Source: Polytrichum commune (lineage: Eukaryota; Streptophyta; Polytrichopsida; Polytrichales; Polytrichaceae). Taken from it: a DNA stretch of 64,000 nucleotides. A model generated the notes under the pieces. It made no database searches and was not told the origin of the DNA. It saw only the letters and a list, made by a program, of their open reading frames with translations. The stretch spans positions 3,968,001-4,032,000 of the forward strand of contig OX485806.1 of NCBI GenBank assembly GCA_950295325.1, written 5' to 3'. Below are positions 12,223-23,340 of this stretch, piece after piece. Position 1 is the first letter of the stretch. Every line of letters starts with the position of its first letter. Made by a program: the position numbers and the translations under genes.

Positions 12223-13356
12223 GCAGGCTCCCTACAATTTGGAATCATTGACCACCTTCCCTCTCTCCAAAGGATTTTACTCTGTAGTTTTTAAAAATTG
12301 AAGCAGGAACCTGCTGTAGAAACTCCTTCAGTTTTTAAAGCACGCTGCACTTACCTCATACTTAAAGGAAATCAGAGCAAAATCCCAGTCCTGGAGTTTA
12401 CTATTGCTGGCAACCATCAAATTTCTGCCGGATTTAACTCATAGATAAGGGCGAAGAAAATAATAAACTAGTGCGATGTCAACTTGAAAGATGCAAACGT
12501 TTGAAATATATACTAATTGAGAATGTTGGGAATTATCTCTCCTATCAAATTTGGCCAAAATTGCTAAACGACTGTTACCGTAATTCATTTCGCTCTTTTG
12601 GCCTGACTGTAGCATAACACATTTTCCAAACAGAAATGATAGCTAATAACGCATCTTTTGCAACAGATTCCCAAGTACAACACTGCGCTCTGCTGAATAA
12701 GTTACTTTACTCAAAATATCAAATGCGATAATTCTGGAAAGAAAATTAATTATTCCATTGCGCTTGAAAACCGTAAGTAGTACAAAGGCACAGTTTCTGG
12801 AGAATCTGTGGATATTAAAAATCACAGTGTGTCCTTCGCACCCATTTGCGTCGACATATATTCCGTAAATAATTCTGGTTTCCGAATATTTGGATGAGAC
12901 TCCGAGTCTGGGATCGTTTAGATTGTTTTACTCTTTCCGCAAGTAAAAAAGTACCTACTCACTTCTTGTGAAGGTTTCAATAAGCTTAATCCGTATTTCG
13001 CAAGGGAGCAGACTCAGACTCTGCGAAGGCTGCATCATTCCTTAATCAAGGAATGATATTTTAGTAGTGGGCACTGAGAGAAATATATCACGCTTGCAGA
13101 AAGTCGAAGCACGTGATTCTTGCTTGAAAGGATTGAGTTGATCATTGGTGACCAAACAAAGCACCAGAATGAATAGAGGGCGCGAGTAAGAAACTTGCAC
13201 CGGGATGCTTAGAGCTTTGAGAGACCAGGAAGCTTGATAATCCGAAGATTTGAGGTTTGCAATCCACGGAGATTTGATATTATCCGAAGTGGTCAAGTGA
13301 GGCTTTTAGAAACTAAGGTAGCACAGAATCGAAGTGTTGAGGGGGTTGAGTAATCA
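12223..13356. promoter_or_regulatory. 5' flank / probable promoter of amidohydrolase gene
   Basis: No reading frame of interest. The last 300-400 bases before 13357 become less AT-rich and contain only short frames, consistent with a promoter and leader. I could not identify a convincing TATA box or specific cis element. Confidence 0.35.
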
Positions 13357-16300
13357 ATGGCGGACGATGGCGGAGGGGGAAAAGTAATGGTGCTGCACAG
13401 CGCGAGCATCCTGACGATGGATGATGAGCAGCGGGTATACTTGGATGATGGGGCAGTGGTGGTGGTGGACGACAAGATCTCCGCGATTGGGAAGACGAAG
13501 GATGTGTTGGAGGCGTACAAGAACAAGGCAGATGTTGAAGTACACGATCTTGCAGGCCGCTGGATTATGCCTGGTAACATATTTTCCAACCCTACTCTCC
13601 ACCAAGTCCCCAAATCCTGTTAGCCACACATGAATGTGCACTAACTTATGAATCAATGGTTCGATCGCATCACTAACCGGAGGGTCCAGTTTCAAGGGTT
13701 TTCGGAGTCGCCGGGTCTGTCGAGATTGTCTGTCGAATATGATGCACCATGTGAATTTGACAAGCTGGTAGGAATTTGACAATTGAGCTGTTGTGTGCGT
13801 AAGATGAGGATTTATTCAACACACATTTGCAGAAGTCGCATGCCTTCCTTATGTTTTTGAGAAAGCATTTAAGAGAAAACTGTCTCTCCACCTCCCCAAT
13901 CCTGTTAGCCACACATGATATATGTAGCAATTTATTGTATGGCTCGATGGCATCGCTAACCGGAGGGTCCAGCTTCAAGGGTTTCGAAGTGGCCGGTTCT
14001 GTCGAGATTGTTGATTAATTATGGCGCACCATGTGAATTTGACAAGCTGGTGAGAATTTCTTTGTTGTGTGCTTGAGAATAGGAGCCATTCAACACGCAT
14101 ATGCTTACGTCACATGCTTTCACAAATATTTCTGAGAAAGCATGAGAGTTTCTGTCTCTCCGCCTTTGTAAATCCTGTAAGCCATTCATGAAATTTACGC
14201 TCACTTTCTATGGCTCCAGCTTCAAAGGTTTCACGAGTGGCCAGTCCTGTCGAGATGCGAATTTGACAAGCGAATAGTAATGGCGTGAGGACAGGATTAA
14301 TCAACAGACATGTGCACGCGTCGCATGCTTTCTCTTATGTTTTTAACAAAGCATAAGGGAAATCTATCTCTCCACCTTAAACCTTGTTAGCCATACATCA
14401 AACCTGCACTAACATTCTATGGCACCAGCTTCAAAGGTTTCGGGAATGGCCGGTCGGTTCTGTCGGAGAATGTTGATTGATTTATGATGCACCATGTGTA
14501 TTATTGACAAGAAGCGGGTGGGAATTGCGTGAGGACAGGATTAATCAACACACATGTGCACACATCGCAGCAACTGGCCCGCGGCATAGCCGACGATGTG
14601 GATCTGCTCACATGGCTCCACGGCCGGATATGGCCGTATGAGGCCACCATGACGGAAGATGATTCTTACCTCTCCACATTACTCTGTGGCATCGAGCTCA
14701 TCCACTCCGGGGTGTGTAAATCTCTTTTCTCCATTGACTCTTCGCCCGAAACATTGTTATTTGAAAGTTTTTTGACACTTTTGGGTGAGTTTTGCCCCCA
14801 TATTTTCAAATGAGTATCTCAATGAGAACCTGTTCGTTGTTCGCACTAAGGTATGTGGATGTTGTTCGGTTCGTTTTTCATCTTCTCCAACTTCTACCGA
14901 TTGGATTTTCACAATGACACTTTTGTTGTATTAGCCAATCTACGACGAAGCATCAGCAAAATTTGGATTGAAAGTAGAACCTCCTCTGATTTAGTTATGC
15001 TTATCAGAAGTGCATGTTTGTTGATTCATTAACTGAATACATGGGTCCTCCCAGTTGTGTTCACTATTGAGTGTGGAGTAGTTAACAAAATTTGAAGACG
15101 TTGTCTAATCTCTTTTCAACATCATGTGTCTTTATGGTGCTTGTTTTTTGATCCTCACCTAACCACACACCAATCAAATATAGCTACTTTTTCTGATTAA
15201 GAAATGTAGCCGAATAACACCTGCATACCTTACTCTCAAAGGCCTTAAGTCTCAAGAAGCTAACAATCCAGTTGGATTTTGCAGGTGACATGTTTTGCAG
15301 AAGCAGGAGGGCAACATGTTCCGGGCATGGCCCGTGCCGTCGAGGCTCTCGGCATTCGAGCTTGCCTCACACGCTCCACCATGGACTCCGGCGAAGGGTT
15401 ACCACCGAAATGGGCTGCTGAGACCACTGAATCTTGTTTGCAGGTCAATCCTTTGTTGTCTTTTGGCTTTGCAATATTTGAATCAGAAATCCCACCTTAC
15501 TATGCATTTGAGCTTAGTATAAGTATCTGACGTGCAATTCTTATGGAAAATCGGTATAAACCATTTTCCCAAAATTGCACATCGACACTAGATTTTGACA
15601 CTGAGGCATTTCCTGAAAATAGATAAAGATATACATGTCATCATCACCATCATTGTTTGGCTTTCAAGAGTCAATACTAACCTTAGTAGGACGAGATACT
15701 TCTATCGTTACTTTTATAGGCACATCACTTTTCCCTCCAAACCCAACCAAAGGTCTTATGGAGCTAAAATATGGATTCTGCTTAATTAGGACCATGTATA
15801 ACTGAAGGTGGATTTTGCAGGTCCAGGAAGAGCTTTATGAGAAGCTCAATGGGAGTGCTGAAGGTAGGATAAGAATTTGGTTTGGTTTGCGTCAGATATT
15901 GAATTCGACCGACTCCCTGCTCCTTAAAACAAAAGAAGCTGCCGATAGACATAAGACCGGCATCCACATGGTACTATTGTTCTCCAATTCATCATTTTAT
16001 TAAGATACTTGGTGAAGTTTTTAAATACCATTTCTCGGAGGCTTTGAGAATACCACTGATTTATGGGTGCTCTTTTTGTTGTATGTCAGCACGTAGCTGA
16101 GATTCCTTTTGAGAATGATTGGGTAGTGAAGACACGGGATGTGGACCACGGCACTGTCACTCACTTGGATAATATTGGAGTTTTGGGGCAAAACTTATTG
16201 GCTGCCCACTCTGTGTGGGTCAGCCCCAAGGAGGTATTCTCCAATCTTTTGGTTTTATACATATGAATTGGCAAGGGCTTGTGGGGTGACACTGCTTCAA

Positions 16301-19300
16301 ACTTGCAACACCTTGAAAAATATTCTAATCCTCATCTCTTAAGGCGTTCTCATAGCATTCTTCAGTCATCATGTGTAAGCACGTTCTATTTCCATTCTAG
16401 CTTCAAGAATCAAGGTTCTTGGGTACATGTATGAATGTTATTGAGGTTAGTCAAGTCGCAAAAAGCTCTCATAAGTCAACACCTCCTTCATTGTTGCCTA
16501 TCTTTGTACACAAGGCCTTCTTCCATCTACCAGGATTCAGTTGAACAGGTGTGTCTTTCCCAATGGAATCATCCTTAGGTCATCTGGATTACCTAAGAAT
16601 TAGTCCATTTGCGTTGGAACCTAAACTAGGCTACTTAAAGAATATGAAGCAGCTTGGTATGGTCCATATAAAGTTTATGAAAAATCAAGAATATGAGACA
16701 CTGGAGGTAATGATGACCTATTTGAGTGATCCTGTAAAATCCCATCTACATTGGCCTGCCCTTAAACACAAAGCCTTCTTCCATCTACCAAGATTTCACT
16801 GAAGAGATGCGTCTTCCCCAGCTGAATCATTCTTAGGTTATCCGGATTACCTGAGAAATACTATATTTGCATTGGAACCTAAATAGGCTCTTAAGAATGT
16901 TATGCAGCAGCTTGGTATGGTCCACATATTCATGAAGATTGCCATTAGAAACACTGGAGATATGGATGACCTATTATTTGGGTGATCATGTAAAACCCAG
17001 CTACATTTAGCCTGCTTGCAGTGGCTGATGAGAAGTGGGGGTCGGTGATGAAGGTTAGGTTCAAATGATGGCGGACAGGGATGTGAAGGTCTCACATTGT
17101 CCTGCTGCTGCCATGCGCATGCTTGGGTTTGCTCCCATTCTTGAGATGCAGCAAGCGGGTGTTTGCGTGTCTCTTGGTACTGACGGTGCTCCATCCAACA
17201 ACCGCATGAGCATAGGTAATGGTCATCAACTCTAGGCTGCAAACTTGTTGCAAGTGGTTGAACAAATCTAGAAAATAATTAGACTTATCTTTAAAGTCTA
17301 TCAACACTTCATGTTTTGGTAGGGAGTTTCGCCCCACTTTTGACAAGTCATAATGTTGAGAGGGTTCAAGTGCTGTGGGAATCCCCAATTTTGGTGAATT
17401 GAAGTGGAGGTGTTTGACTTTGGCCAAGAGACGGATGTATTGAAATGAGGTCCTTGTCAAACTTCAAGAGCACTATTTCAGGTGCTTTCAAATGTTTTCC
17501 ACGAAATTCATGGGATATATAGCTGTCTTTTGGCCAAAGTCAAATGCCTCCCCTTCATTTCACCGAAATCGGAGGTACTGACACTACTTAAACACTCGTT
17601 AAACATTATAACTTGTCAAAAGTGGGGCGAAACTCCCAACCAAAACATGAGTTTTTGAGATACTTAAGGATAACTGTATCGTCTTTGGAACTTCAACCGC
17701 CCTTAGCCTTGGAACTATTCTTTCCAGCTAAGTGTGGTCTTGATGATTAGACCCAACAGTGGGATCATATTTTCTTGTACTGCTTTTAAGAGATATACCT
17801 CTTGTTTGGTGGACAGTCGACGAAATGTACCTTGCATCATTGATAAATAAAGGCAAAGCAGCATACGAGAGAGGCACAACCGACCCCACAGCTCTACCAG
17901 CTGACACACTCTTGCAAATGGCAACAATTAATGGTGCAAAGACTGTCCTTTGGGCAGACGAAATTGGGTCCCTGGAGGTTGGGAAGAAGGTATCTACTTG
18001 TAATCAAGCACCGTTTACATGATTGATCCAATGACAATACAACCTTCTTTGAAACTATCTGAGATGGCTCCAGTATGTCTTTTCTGTATTCTCAGCTCAC
18101 AACTTGAGATTCCCATGCTATACAGGTTTAATAGAGAAGTCATGGGGTTGAGCTTGCAATTTTGGTGCACCAAAGTGAAAGAATTTGAGCCCTTACATGT
18201 GCCTAAAATGGTGGAGCCTAAAATTTGTCTCTCAAGGTTGGTCCCCACTTTATGTGAGTTGAAATCAAGACCGATGACTACATGTTCAAGTTTGGGCTTG
18301 AACTTGAAAATCCATCCAAAATGAGGAGCCAAAGCTCCTCCATTTTAGTTACATATAAGGGTTCAAATTCTTTTACCTTGGCCCACCAAACTTGCAATCT
18401 TGAGCACTTGAGCTGAAGTTATGTGTGGCTGGCCCTTCAAGACCTTTCTTCCACAGAAGGTTGTAAGTTAAAGTATAAGTTATGTTTTATTCAGTTTACA
18501 TATTGAAGTACTACAATTTCTGCTAATTGTGTCTGTTGCATACAGGCTGACTTGGTAATACTCAACCCCAACCTGTGGACAATGCTTCCTCTCCATGACC
18601 CGTGAGCTCTATTCCCTCATAGCAATTGTTTTGATTGTTATTGTGGTTCTAGCATGGAGATCTGATGTCCCATTCTCCATTCACTTGGAAATTGAATGTC
18701 AAAGAAGTGTCGTTTTCTTTGCATCTTTTGTGAATTCTACCACTGTTTAGAATGTACTTCTACCACATCATAGTGCTGACTTTCAATACTTTGCACAGAA
18801 TTGCAAACATAGTCTACTGCATGCGCACAGAGAATATCGAGTCAGTAATGTGCAACGGGTGTTGGTTGATGCAAAACCACAAGATATTGACAGTAGATGA
18901 GGTAAGGTGTTGCCAACTTGCCAGTTTGATAACCCATTCAGATTCTGATTCGTTGATTTGTTCCAATGAGCTCTCTACTCTAAGTTGCTTTGCAACTCAT
19001 TTAATTGCAAAGAATGAGAGCCTTGCAGAAGAAAATTGCTGTCTGGAAAGTTTAGTGCAGTTCACCCTTTTTGGCATACTTGCCATTATTCTCAGGGTGA
19101 AGTGCAGAGAGTAAACCTAGGATTGCGGTTAAAATTGGGTCTTCACATTTTCCAAACAGATACAATCATATGGCAATACGAAATGATAGAGTAGAGAAAT
19201 ATGAATTGCTGAAAGGGGAATAGCTCCTTGTTCTAGAGATTCATAGATTCGTGACTGTTTTAGGCCCCCATTTGATGAGGTTTCTCAGGAACAAGGATAT

Positions 19301-19789
19301 AACTACGAGTATGAGATTTAGTGTGTTTCACACTAATTGCTAGGAATTTATTTACTGGTATAATGTTTTTGGTGACACTTGGCACAAATCAAATTATGGC
19401 ACCTCACATTTACACCCTCTCAATAGATGACAAACAGGTAGGTCCCTTGATTTTCATGCAAACTAAGTCCCATACTCAGTGAAGACTATGTCTTTAAGGG
19501 TACTCTTTATCCTTTTTCATTATGCTTAGTCTTCGTTTTTTTGATAAGGAATATAGTTTTGCATTGTCAAGAGAGTAGAATACAACCAAGAAATCGACTC
19601 AGGTGCAATTAACAATTATCAAGAGATACATATCCGGGCTACAGTTTCATATCAGCTAATAATATAACCTTTTTTGGCCTGTGTTCTTTTGAACAGGCTG
19701 CAATTTATGCAGAGGCGCAACAAGCTGCCAGGAATATCATAACTCGGGCCAAGATTGTGCTACCCACCAGAATGAAAGTTGTACACTAA
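13357..19789 (+). CDS. MTA/SAH deaminase-like amidohydrolase (TRZ/ATZ type)
   Basis: Predicted zinc-dependent deaminase of 5'-methylthioadenosine, S-adenosylhomocysteine or a related amino-heterocycle. Ten GT-AG exons join into 474 aa: 13357-13573, 14539-14711, 15285-15443, 15821-15970, 16090-16233, 17059-17215, 17817-17989, 18546-18601, 18799-18901, 19697-19789. Frame is preserved at every junction. Metal and catalytic residues of the superfamily are present: NTHVHTS (His78, His80), HMHVAE (His234), AAHSVWV (His273) and SLGTDGAPSNN (Asp323). VDEMYLASLI and the C-terminal ADLVILNP block also fit. The acceptor before 17059 (GGTTAG) lacks a good pyrimidine tract and is the least certain boundary. 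Substrate is inferred from family; other TRZ/ATZ deaminases remain possible. Intron 1 and intron 5 carry tandem repeats, and the gene is flanked by direct repeats. Confidence 0.9.
13594..14570 (+). repeat. Four tandem units filling intron 1 and overlapping exon 2
   Basis: Units begin near 13594, 13883, 14155 and 14366 with a TCTCTCCACC-like start. Each runs through TGTTAGCCA(C/T)ACAT, a CCAGCTTCAA(G/A)GGTTTC block, CTGTCGAGA, a GCACCATGTG block (missing in unit 3) and GACAAGC. Each ends in a version of GGATTAATCAACACACATG. In unit 4 that last block is the real acceptor and start of exon 2 (14539). Spacing shrinks from 289 to 272 to 211 bp, so the units have diverged by deletion. Confidence 0.75.
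15057..15216 (-). repeat. Partial dispersed AAGGTAGATG-family copy in amidohydrolase intron 2
   Basis: In reverse orientation it carries the family's inner blocks: CTAATCTCTTTTCAACA, a CACACCAATCAAATATAG-like stretch and a GATTAAGAAATGTAGCCGAA segment, matching the element at 28447-28842. Ends are degraded. Confidence 0.5.
16512..17018 (+). repeat. ~255-bp tandem duplication in amidohydrolase intron 5
   Basis: Unit 1 begins near 16512 and unit 2 near 16770. Both start with GCCTTCTTCCATCTACCA and share CATTCTTAGGT-like, GGATTACCT(A/G)AGAA, TTGGAACCTAAA, CAGCTTGGTATGGTCCA and TGTAAAA(T/C)CC blocks in order. Many substitutions separate the copies, so the duplication is old. Confidence 0.7.
17308..17650. 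repeat. Foldback element in amidohydrolase intron 6
   Basis: The left arm (about 17308-17430) and right arm (about 17522-17650) are inverted copies. For example GAGTTTCGCCCCACTTTTGA on the left pairs with TCAAAAGTGGGGCGAAACTC on the right, and GTTTGACTTTGGCCAA pairs with TTGGCCAAAGTCAAAT. Arms exceed 100 bp with mismatches. It is non-coding and has no clear target duplication. Confidence 0.7.
18148..18405. repeat. Foldback element in amidohydrolase intron 7
   Basis: The left arm, about 18148-18219 (GAGCTTGCAATTTTGGTG..., AAAGAATTTGAGCCCTTACA, CTAAAATGGTGGAGCC), is the inverse of about 18329-18405 (GCTCCTCCATTTTAG, TGTAAGGG-like block, TTCAAATTCTTTTACCTTGG, CCACCAAACTTGCAATC). Loop about 110 bp. 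No coding content. Confidence 0.65.
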
Positions 19790-20521
19790 TGTGTGCAATT
19801 TAAATTCCCTTGAACTCGGATGGCTTTTGTAATATCTTCATTATCACACGTCAACCTTCAGCCACCTCAGTTTTATTCCAGTTCATTCCCAAGCTCAAAG
19901 ACCTTCATGAAATGAAGCGAAGCAAGAATTGCTTGTATAGCTGGACTGATGGAAGTCCCAGGGTAATTGCCAAACAAATGCCAAATAATTATCTTTAGAA
20001 GCATACCTACCGGTTTGATCATACCTTGTTTCAATGTTTGTCATTCGTCAAGCATGTGATGCAGGAACAGTTTGCACTTCATTAAGAGCTATTTCACTTA
20101 TTGTAAATGATGAAACTGATTTAAATTGTGCAAAATAATGTTGGACATACCATTTTCATATGTTTCATCAGCTTGTAGATACTTTTGTGACAAGGTTTCT
20201 TCTGGGGTGGACTAACCAAGCTTGAGTGCTTTTAGAGAGGACCTGTATCCAAAAGAGGACAAATATCTATCAACGATACAGTTGTCCTCTAATTCAAAGG
20301 TAACTTTTTGTCAGGAGTTGGTTGTTTTGCATACAACACCTTCCGTGTCCAGTAATTTTCCGGTGCATGCTTAGAAGTAGTGTAGAGGTTTGAATGAAGA
20401 AGAACATTCTATATTGGTTCATTAAGGGTTAAACTCTTTTTAACATGCCAAGACATGGAGGTCGATATGGTCCAACAGTACATTAGGAGCAACATCCAGT
20501 AGGTATACAAAATTGACAATA
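19790..20521. other. 3' flank of amidohydrolase gene, no supported gene
   Basis: Contains the presumptive 3' untranslated region. The 62-codon frame at 19810-19998 has no family resemblance and lies directly after the stop codon. Nothing else stands out. Confidence 0.45.
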
Positions 20522-20751
20522 TCCGGGGAGATTTTTGGGTATAACCAGTCAAGATCCTAGTGTTTCGAAGTCCAACCAGTTTAACTGTTACATGCCCACA
20601 TCTCTCGGTTTTTCTTCATAAATTAGAGCTATATTCTATAAATTCCTCTAAAATGATGGGTAATTTTTCCTGAAGTCTTGAACTTCAACCGGTTGTTTCT
20701 CAAACTCGACCGGTTCATTTGTAACTAGCGGTCGGTTCTCCCGGTTCATTG
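20522..20751 (+). repeat. Dispersed ~220-bp repeat, copy 2 (downstream of amidohydrolase)
   Basis: Direct-orientation partner of the repeat at 12011-12222, with the same block order: ATCCGGGGA, GATCCTAGTGTTTC, AAGTCCAACCAG, TTCCTCTAAAAT, TTGAACTTCAACCGGTTG, CGGTTCAT, GTAACTAGCGGTCGGTTCTC. The pair brackets the whole amidohydrolase gene. Confidence 0.65.
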
Positions 20752-22202
20752 AATTTAATTGACATCAGCTTTTCATACAAGTCTAGTTTACATTCATATA
20801 AAACCTTAGAAGACTGAATGAGCCAACCAAGTAAAACGCACTTCCTCACGAAGCTTCCAAGTAATAAGCAGCTTTATTTACTCCAATATGCATGTAGATT
20901 TGCAGTAATCACACACTCTATATGATTGGATTCAATGTACACTTGACTCTGTACCTAACTAAACATTATTCTGTTAAACTGTTCCGCATTGGAATTACAG
21001 TACTCAGGGCTCACTTCCATGTGGTGATTGTTCCGGTGAAGCAAAATTGAGTTCACCAACATACGGCAAAGCTTTTGCCAGTATATTCAATCATCTGGTT
21101 GGCTGAGCACTTCCATGTGGTGGGAAGGGGGACAAAATATATGGGAGATATATTTGTCTTGTTATCCAACATGCAAGTTAGAATGTGATTGCTTTCGACT
21201 TATTCATTTTGAATGTTGCATGATTGGATTTAATGAAATTTTTATCTTGAGATCATAGAAAATTTGAATTGAATCCACAAAATTATGAAGGCTTTCAGTC
21301 AAGTTTGAATAATAAAAATAAGATAAAGATACTAGTGTAAAATACAACAATTTCAAGTTACACATCACCAAGTTTCTGCAAATCAATTTTTCTTTTCCCC
21401 TCAAATGAAACTCAATTTCCGGGTTTTGGATTAGAGAGGTGGTCAAGTCCCCCTCTTCAACTTACAACTTCCCCCTACAATCTTGCTAGCCTACAATTCT
21501 AATTTTATGGAGGAAAATTAACACAAACTTTTGTGTACATGGGAATCCAAAGTTCTATTATCTAGTGATTTTTTTTTGGTCAACTCCCACGACTAGAAAT
21601 GCATAAATTTGTATCAACAATATGTGTTGCAAGGTACAAGATACAATCCCATGTAGCTTCCTTGGAGTTTGCAATATAATATCAACACTTCTTGACAAAG
21701 TCATTTGAATCAACATTCATTTTTGTCCATATTGGCCACCTAATATATTGAAACATTCTATGAACTAACTACTTTGGACTGTAGTGGCCACCCACTTTTA
21801 TTCAACATCTTGTCAATGCCTTATTTTGGATTGTAATGGCGATTTTTGCGAAGTACCCTTTTTTTTTGCCTCCTTTATTTCTTTATTATAAGCATTTAAC
21901 CCAAGTGACATTCAAGTGGCATATGACCACACTCAAAATTCAATTTTAATTTTCTATGGGACCTTGCAATTTCGTGATCACAGCCGTTGCCCATAGTGGA
22001 AGTTGACCTTGATTACTTTGGGTTCAATTGTTTGTCATCTAGTTGTTTTTGCCAATTGCAAAATTGTCATCACAATCATAGAAGAGTGCCCTTATAGCAC
22101 TTGGATGTGGAATTTTATTTTGAGATTTGATATTATATATGGTGCTTCACATTCTGACTATAGTATTGTTAGTTATTGAGGTATAAAGATGTGTGGACTT
22201 TA
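20752..22202. other. AT-rich gene-free stretch
   Basis: Long AT-rich sequence with only short chance open frames on both strands. I see no exon-like similarity, RNA gene or clear repeat boundary until the element starting at 22203. Confidence 0.5.
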
Positions 22203-22922
22203 GTGCGGGGGAGGGGGGGGGGGGTGGACTCTTCATTGGAAACGTAATTGATGTGCGTGGGTGACTATAAAATGAAACTTCCTATAATTGGAACATGTAT
22301 AGAGAAGAACAAATGTACATGTACTTAGAAATAGGCTAGAAAATGAACTCATGTATTTATACTAAGCTTCTCATTTTAATGTGATAAATGCCTACATTAC
22401 ATATACAAAATATAAATCTTGAAATAAACGGGCCTTTGCAACATATATAAGCCACTTTCACTTTCGAACGAGAAAGTCAATGAACCATTTTTTTTCATCC
22501 ATAGGATATAACTCATTATAATATGGCCCTAAAACACACATCATTTGGATGAAACTAGGACATCTATTGTCAGTTTTCCTCTAAACTATAGGGCCCCCTT
22601 TTATACATCTACATTTTAGTATGAAATTCTTTATAGCCTTTTTAAATGTACTCACTAGAGAAAGAATAATATTGTAGAGAGCTCTCTATTCCCACACAAA
22701 TTAATTATTTTTTCACTCAAATTTGGCCATGTGTCATGCTCACATTCGCTAAGACCCAATTGTATTCCATGTGGAAACCACATTCTGGCACAAATAAAGA
22801 TGAAATAGAGAGGCCTCTATGGTACCTCCCCCTTATATATATTATGTAAGCTAATGCCTCAAATAATACCCCTTCCTACACACGTTAGTTTGTATGTAGT
22901 ATGAAGAGTCCACCCCCTAGGG
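22203..22922. mobile_element. 720-bp hAT-like non-autonomous element with 8-bp TSD
   Basis: GGACTTTA occurs immediately outside both ends (22195-22202 and 22923-22930), an 8-bp target duplication as produced by hAT transposases. The ends are inverted: on the left a long G tract leads into GGGGTGGACTCTTCAT, and the right side has ATGAAGAGTCCACCCCC (from 22901). The left G tract (about 22206-22223) is much longer than the matching right C tract, so it has expanded. No transposase frame is present. Superfamily is inferred from duplication length only. Confidence 0.75.
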
Positions 22923-22930
22923 GGACTTTA

Positions 22931-23058
22931 TGTGATCGTTTTTCTTAATCAGACACCTATACCTATTTCAGTGGTATGGCAAGGCTTGTAGGGGGCTTGT
23001 AGCTATGAATGGACACCCCAAAAACACTTGCATGATGAAATTGGACTATGTGCTACAA
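22931..23058 (+). repeat. Degraded dispersed AAGGTAGATG-family fragment
   Basis: TTCTTAATCAGACACCTAT, a GTGGTATGG block and a GAAATTGGACTATGTGCT block appear in the same order as in the 28447 and 53794 copies. Both ends are eroded. Confidence 0.4.
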
Positions 23059-23159
23059 ATATAGGCACCATTCCAATTTCAATAAGTAGCATCATCAACA
23101 CAATTGAGAGGCCATGTAAGTTTGTATGAAGACACAAGGAACTCCAAAATTGAGCGATC

Positions 23160-23340
23160 CTCTAAGTCAAGAGAATTTTTTTGGACCCAAGAAGTCTACA
23201 CCGAGGTCCAGGTCCACGGTACGAAAATTGAGGTGGCATTAACGTGTTATCACTCCCCTGCCAAATGTCAGTGGGTCCCCACTTAAAAAAAACACTCCTC
23301 TTGGTTTGAAAAAATGTTGTATTTAAGTAAGTATGGACAT
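23160..23340 (-). repeat. Fragment related to the MITE in the Rab gene
   Basis: On the minus strand, the stretch around 23240-23310 (CCAAGAGGAGTG..., GACCCACTGACATTTGGCAGG, GTGATAAC) resembles the inside of the element at 27522-27829 (CCAGGAGGAGTATTTTC, AATTTGGCAGG, AGTGATGTCAC). The TIRs were not found, so the limits are approximate. Confidence 0.4.

Noticed and set aside
12011-20751. Pair of direct repeats as the two LTRs of a retrotransposon
   Set aside because: The interval contains a multi-exon host-type gene and no gag-pol frame, primer-binding site or polypurine tract, and the repeats lack TG...CA ends.
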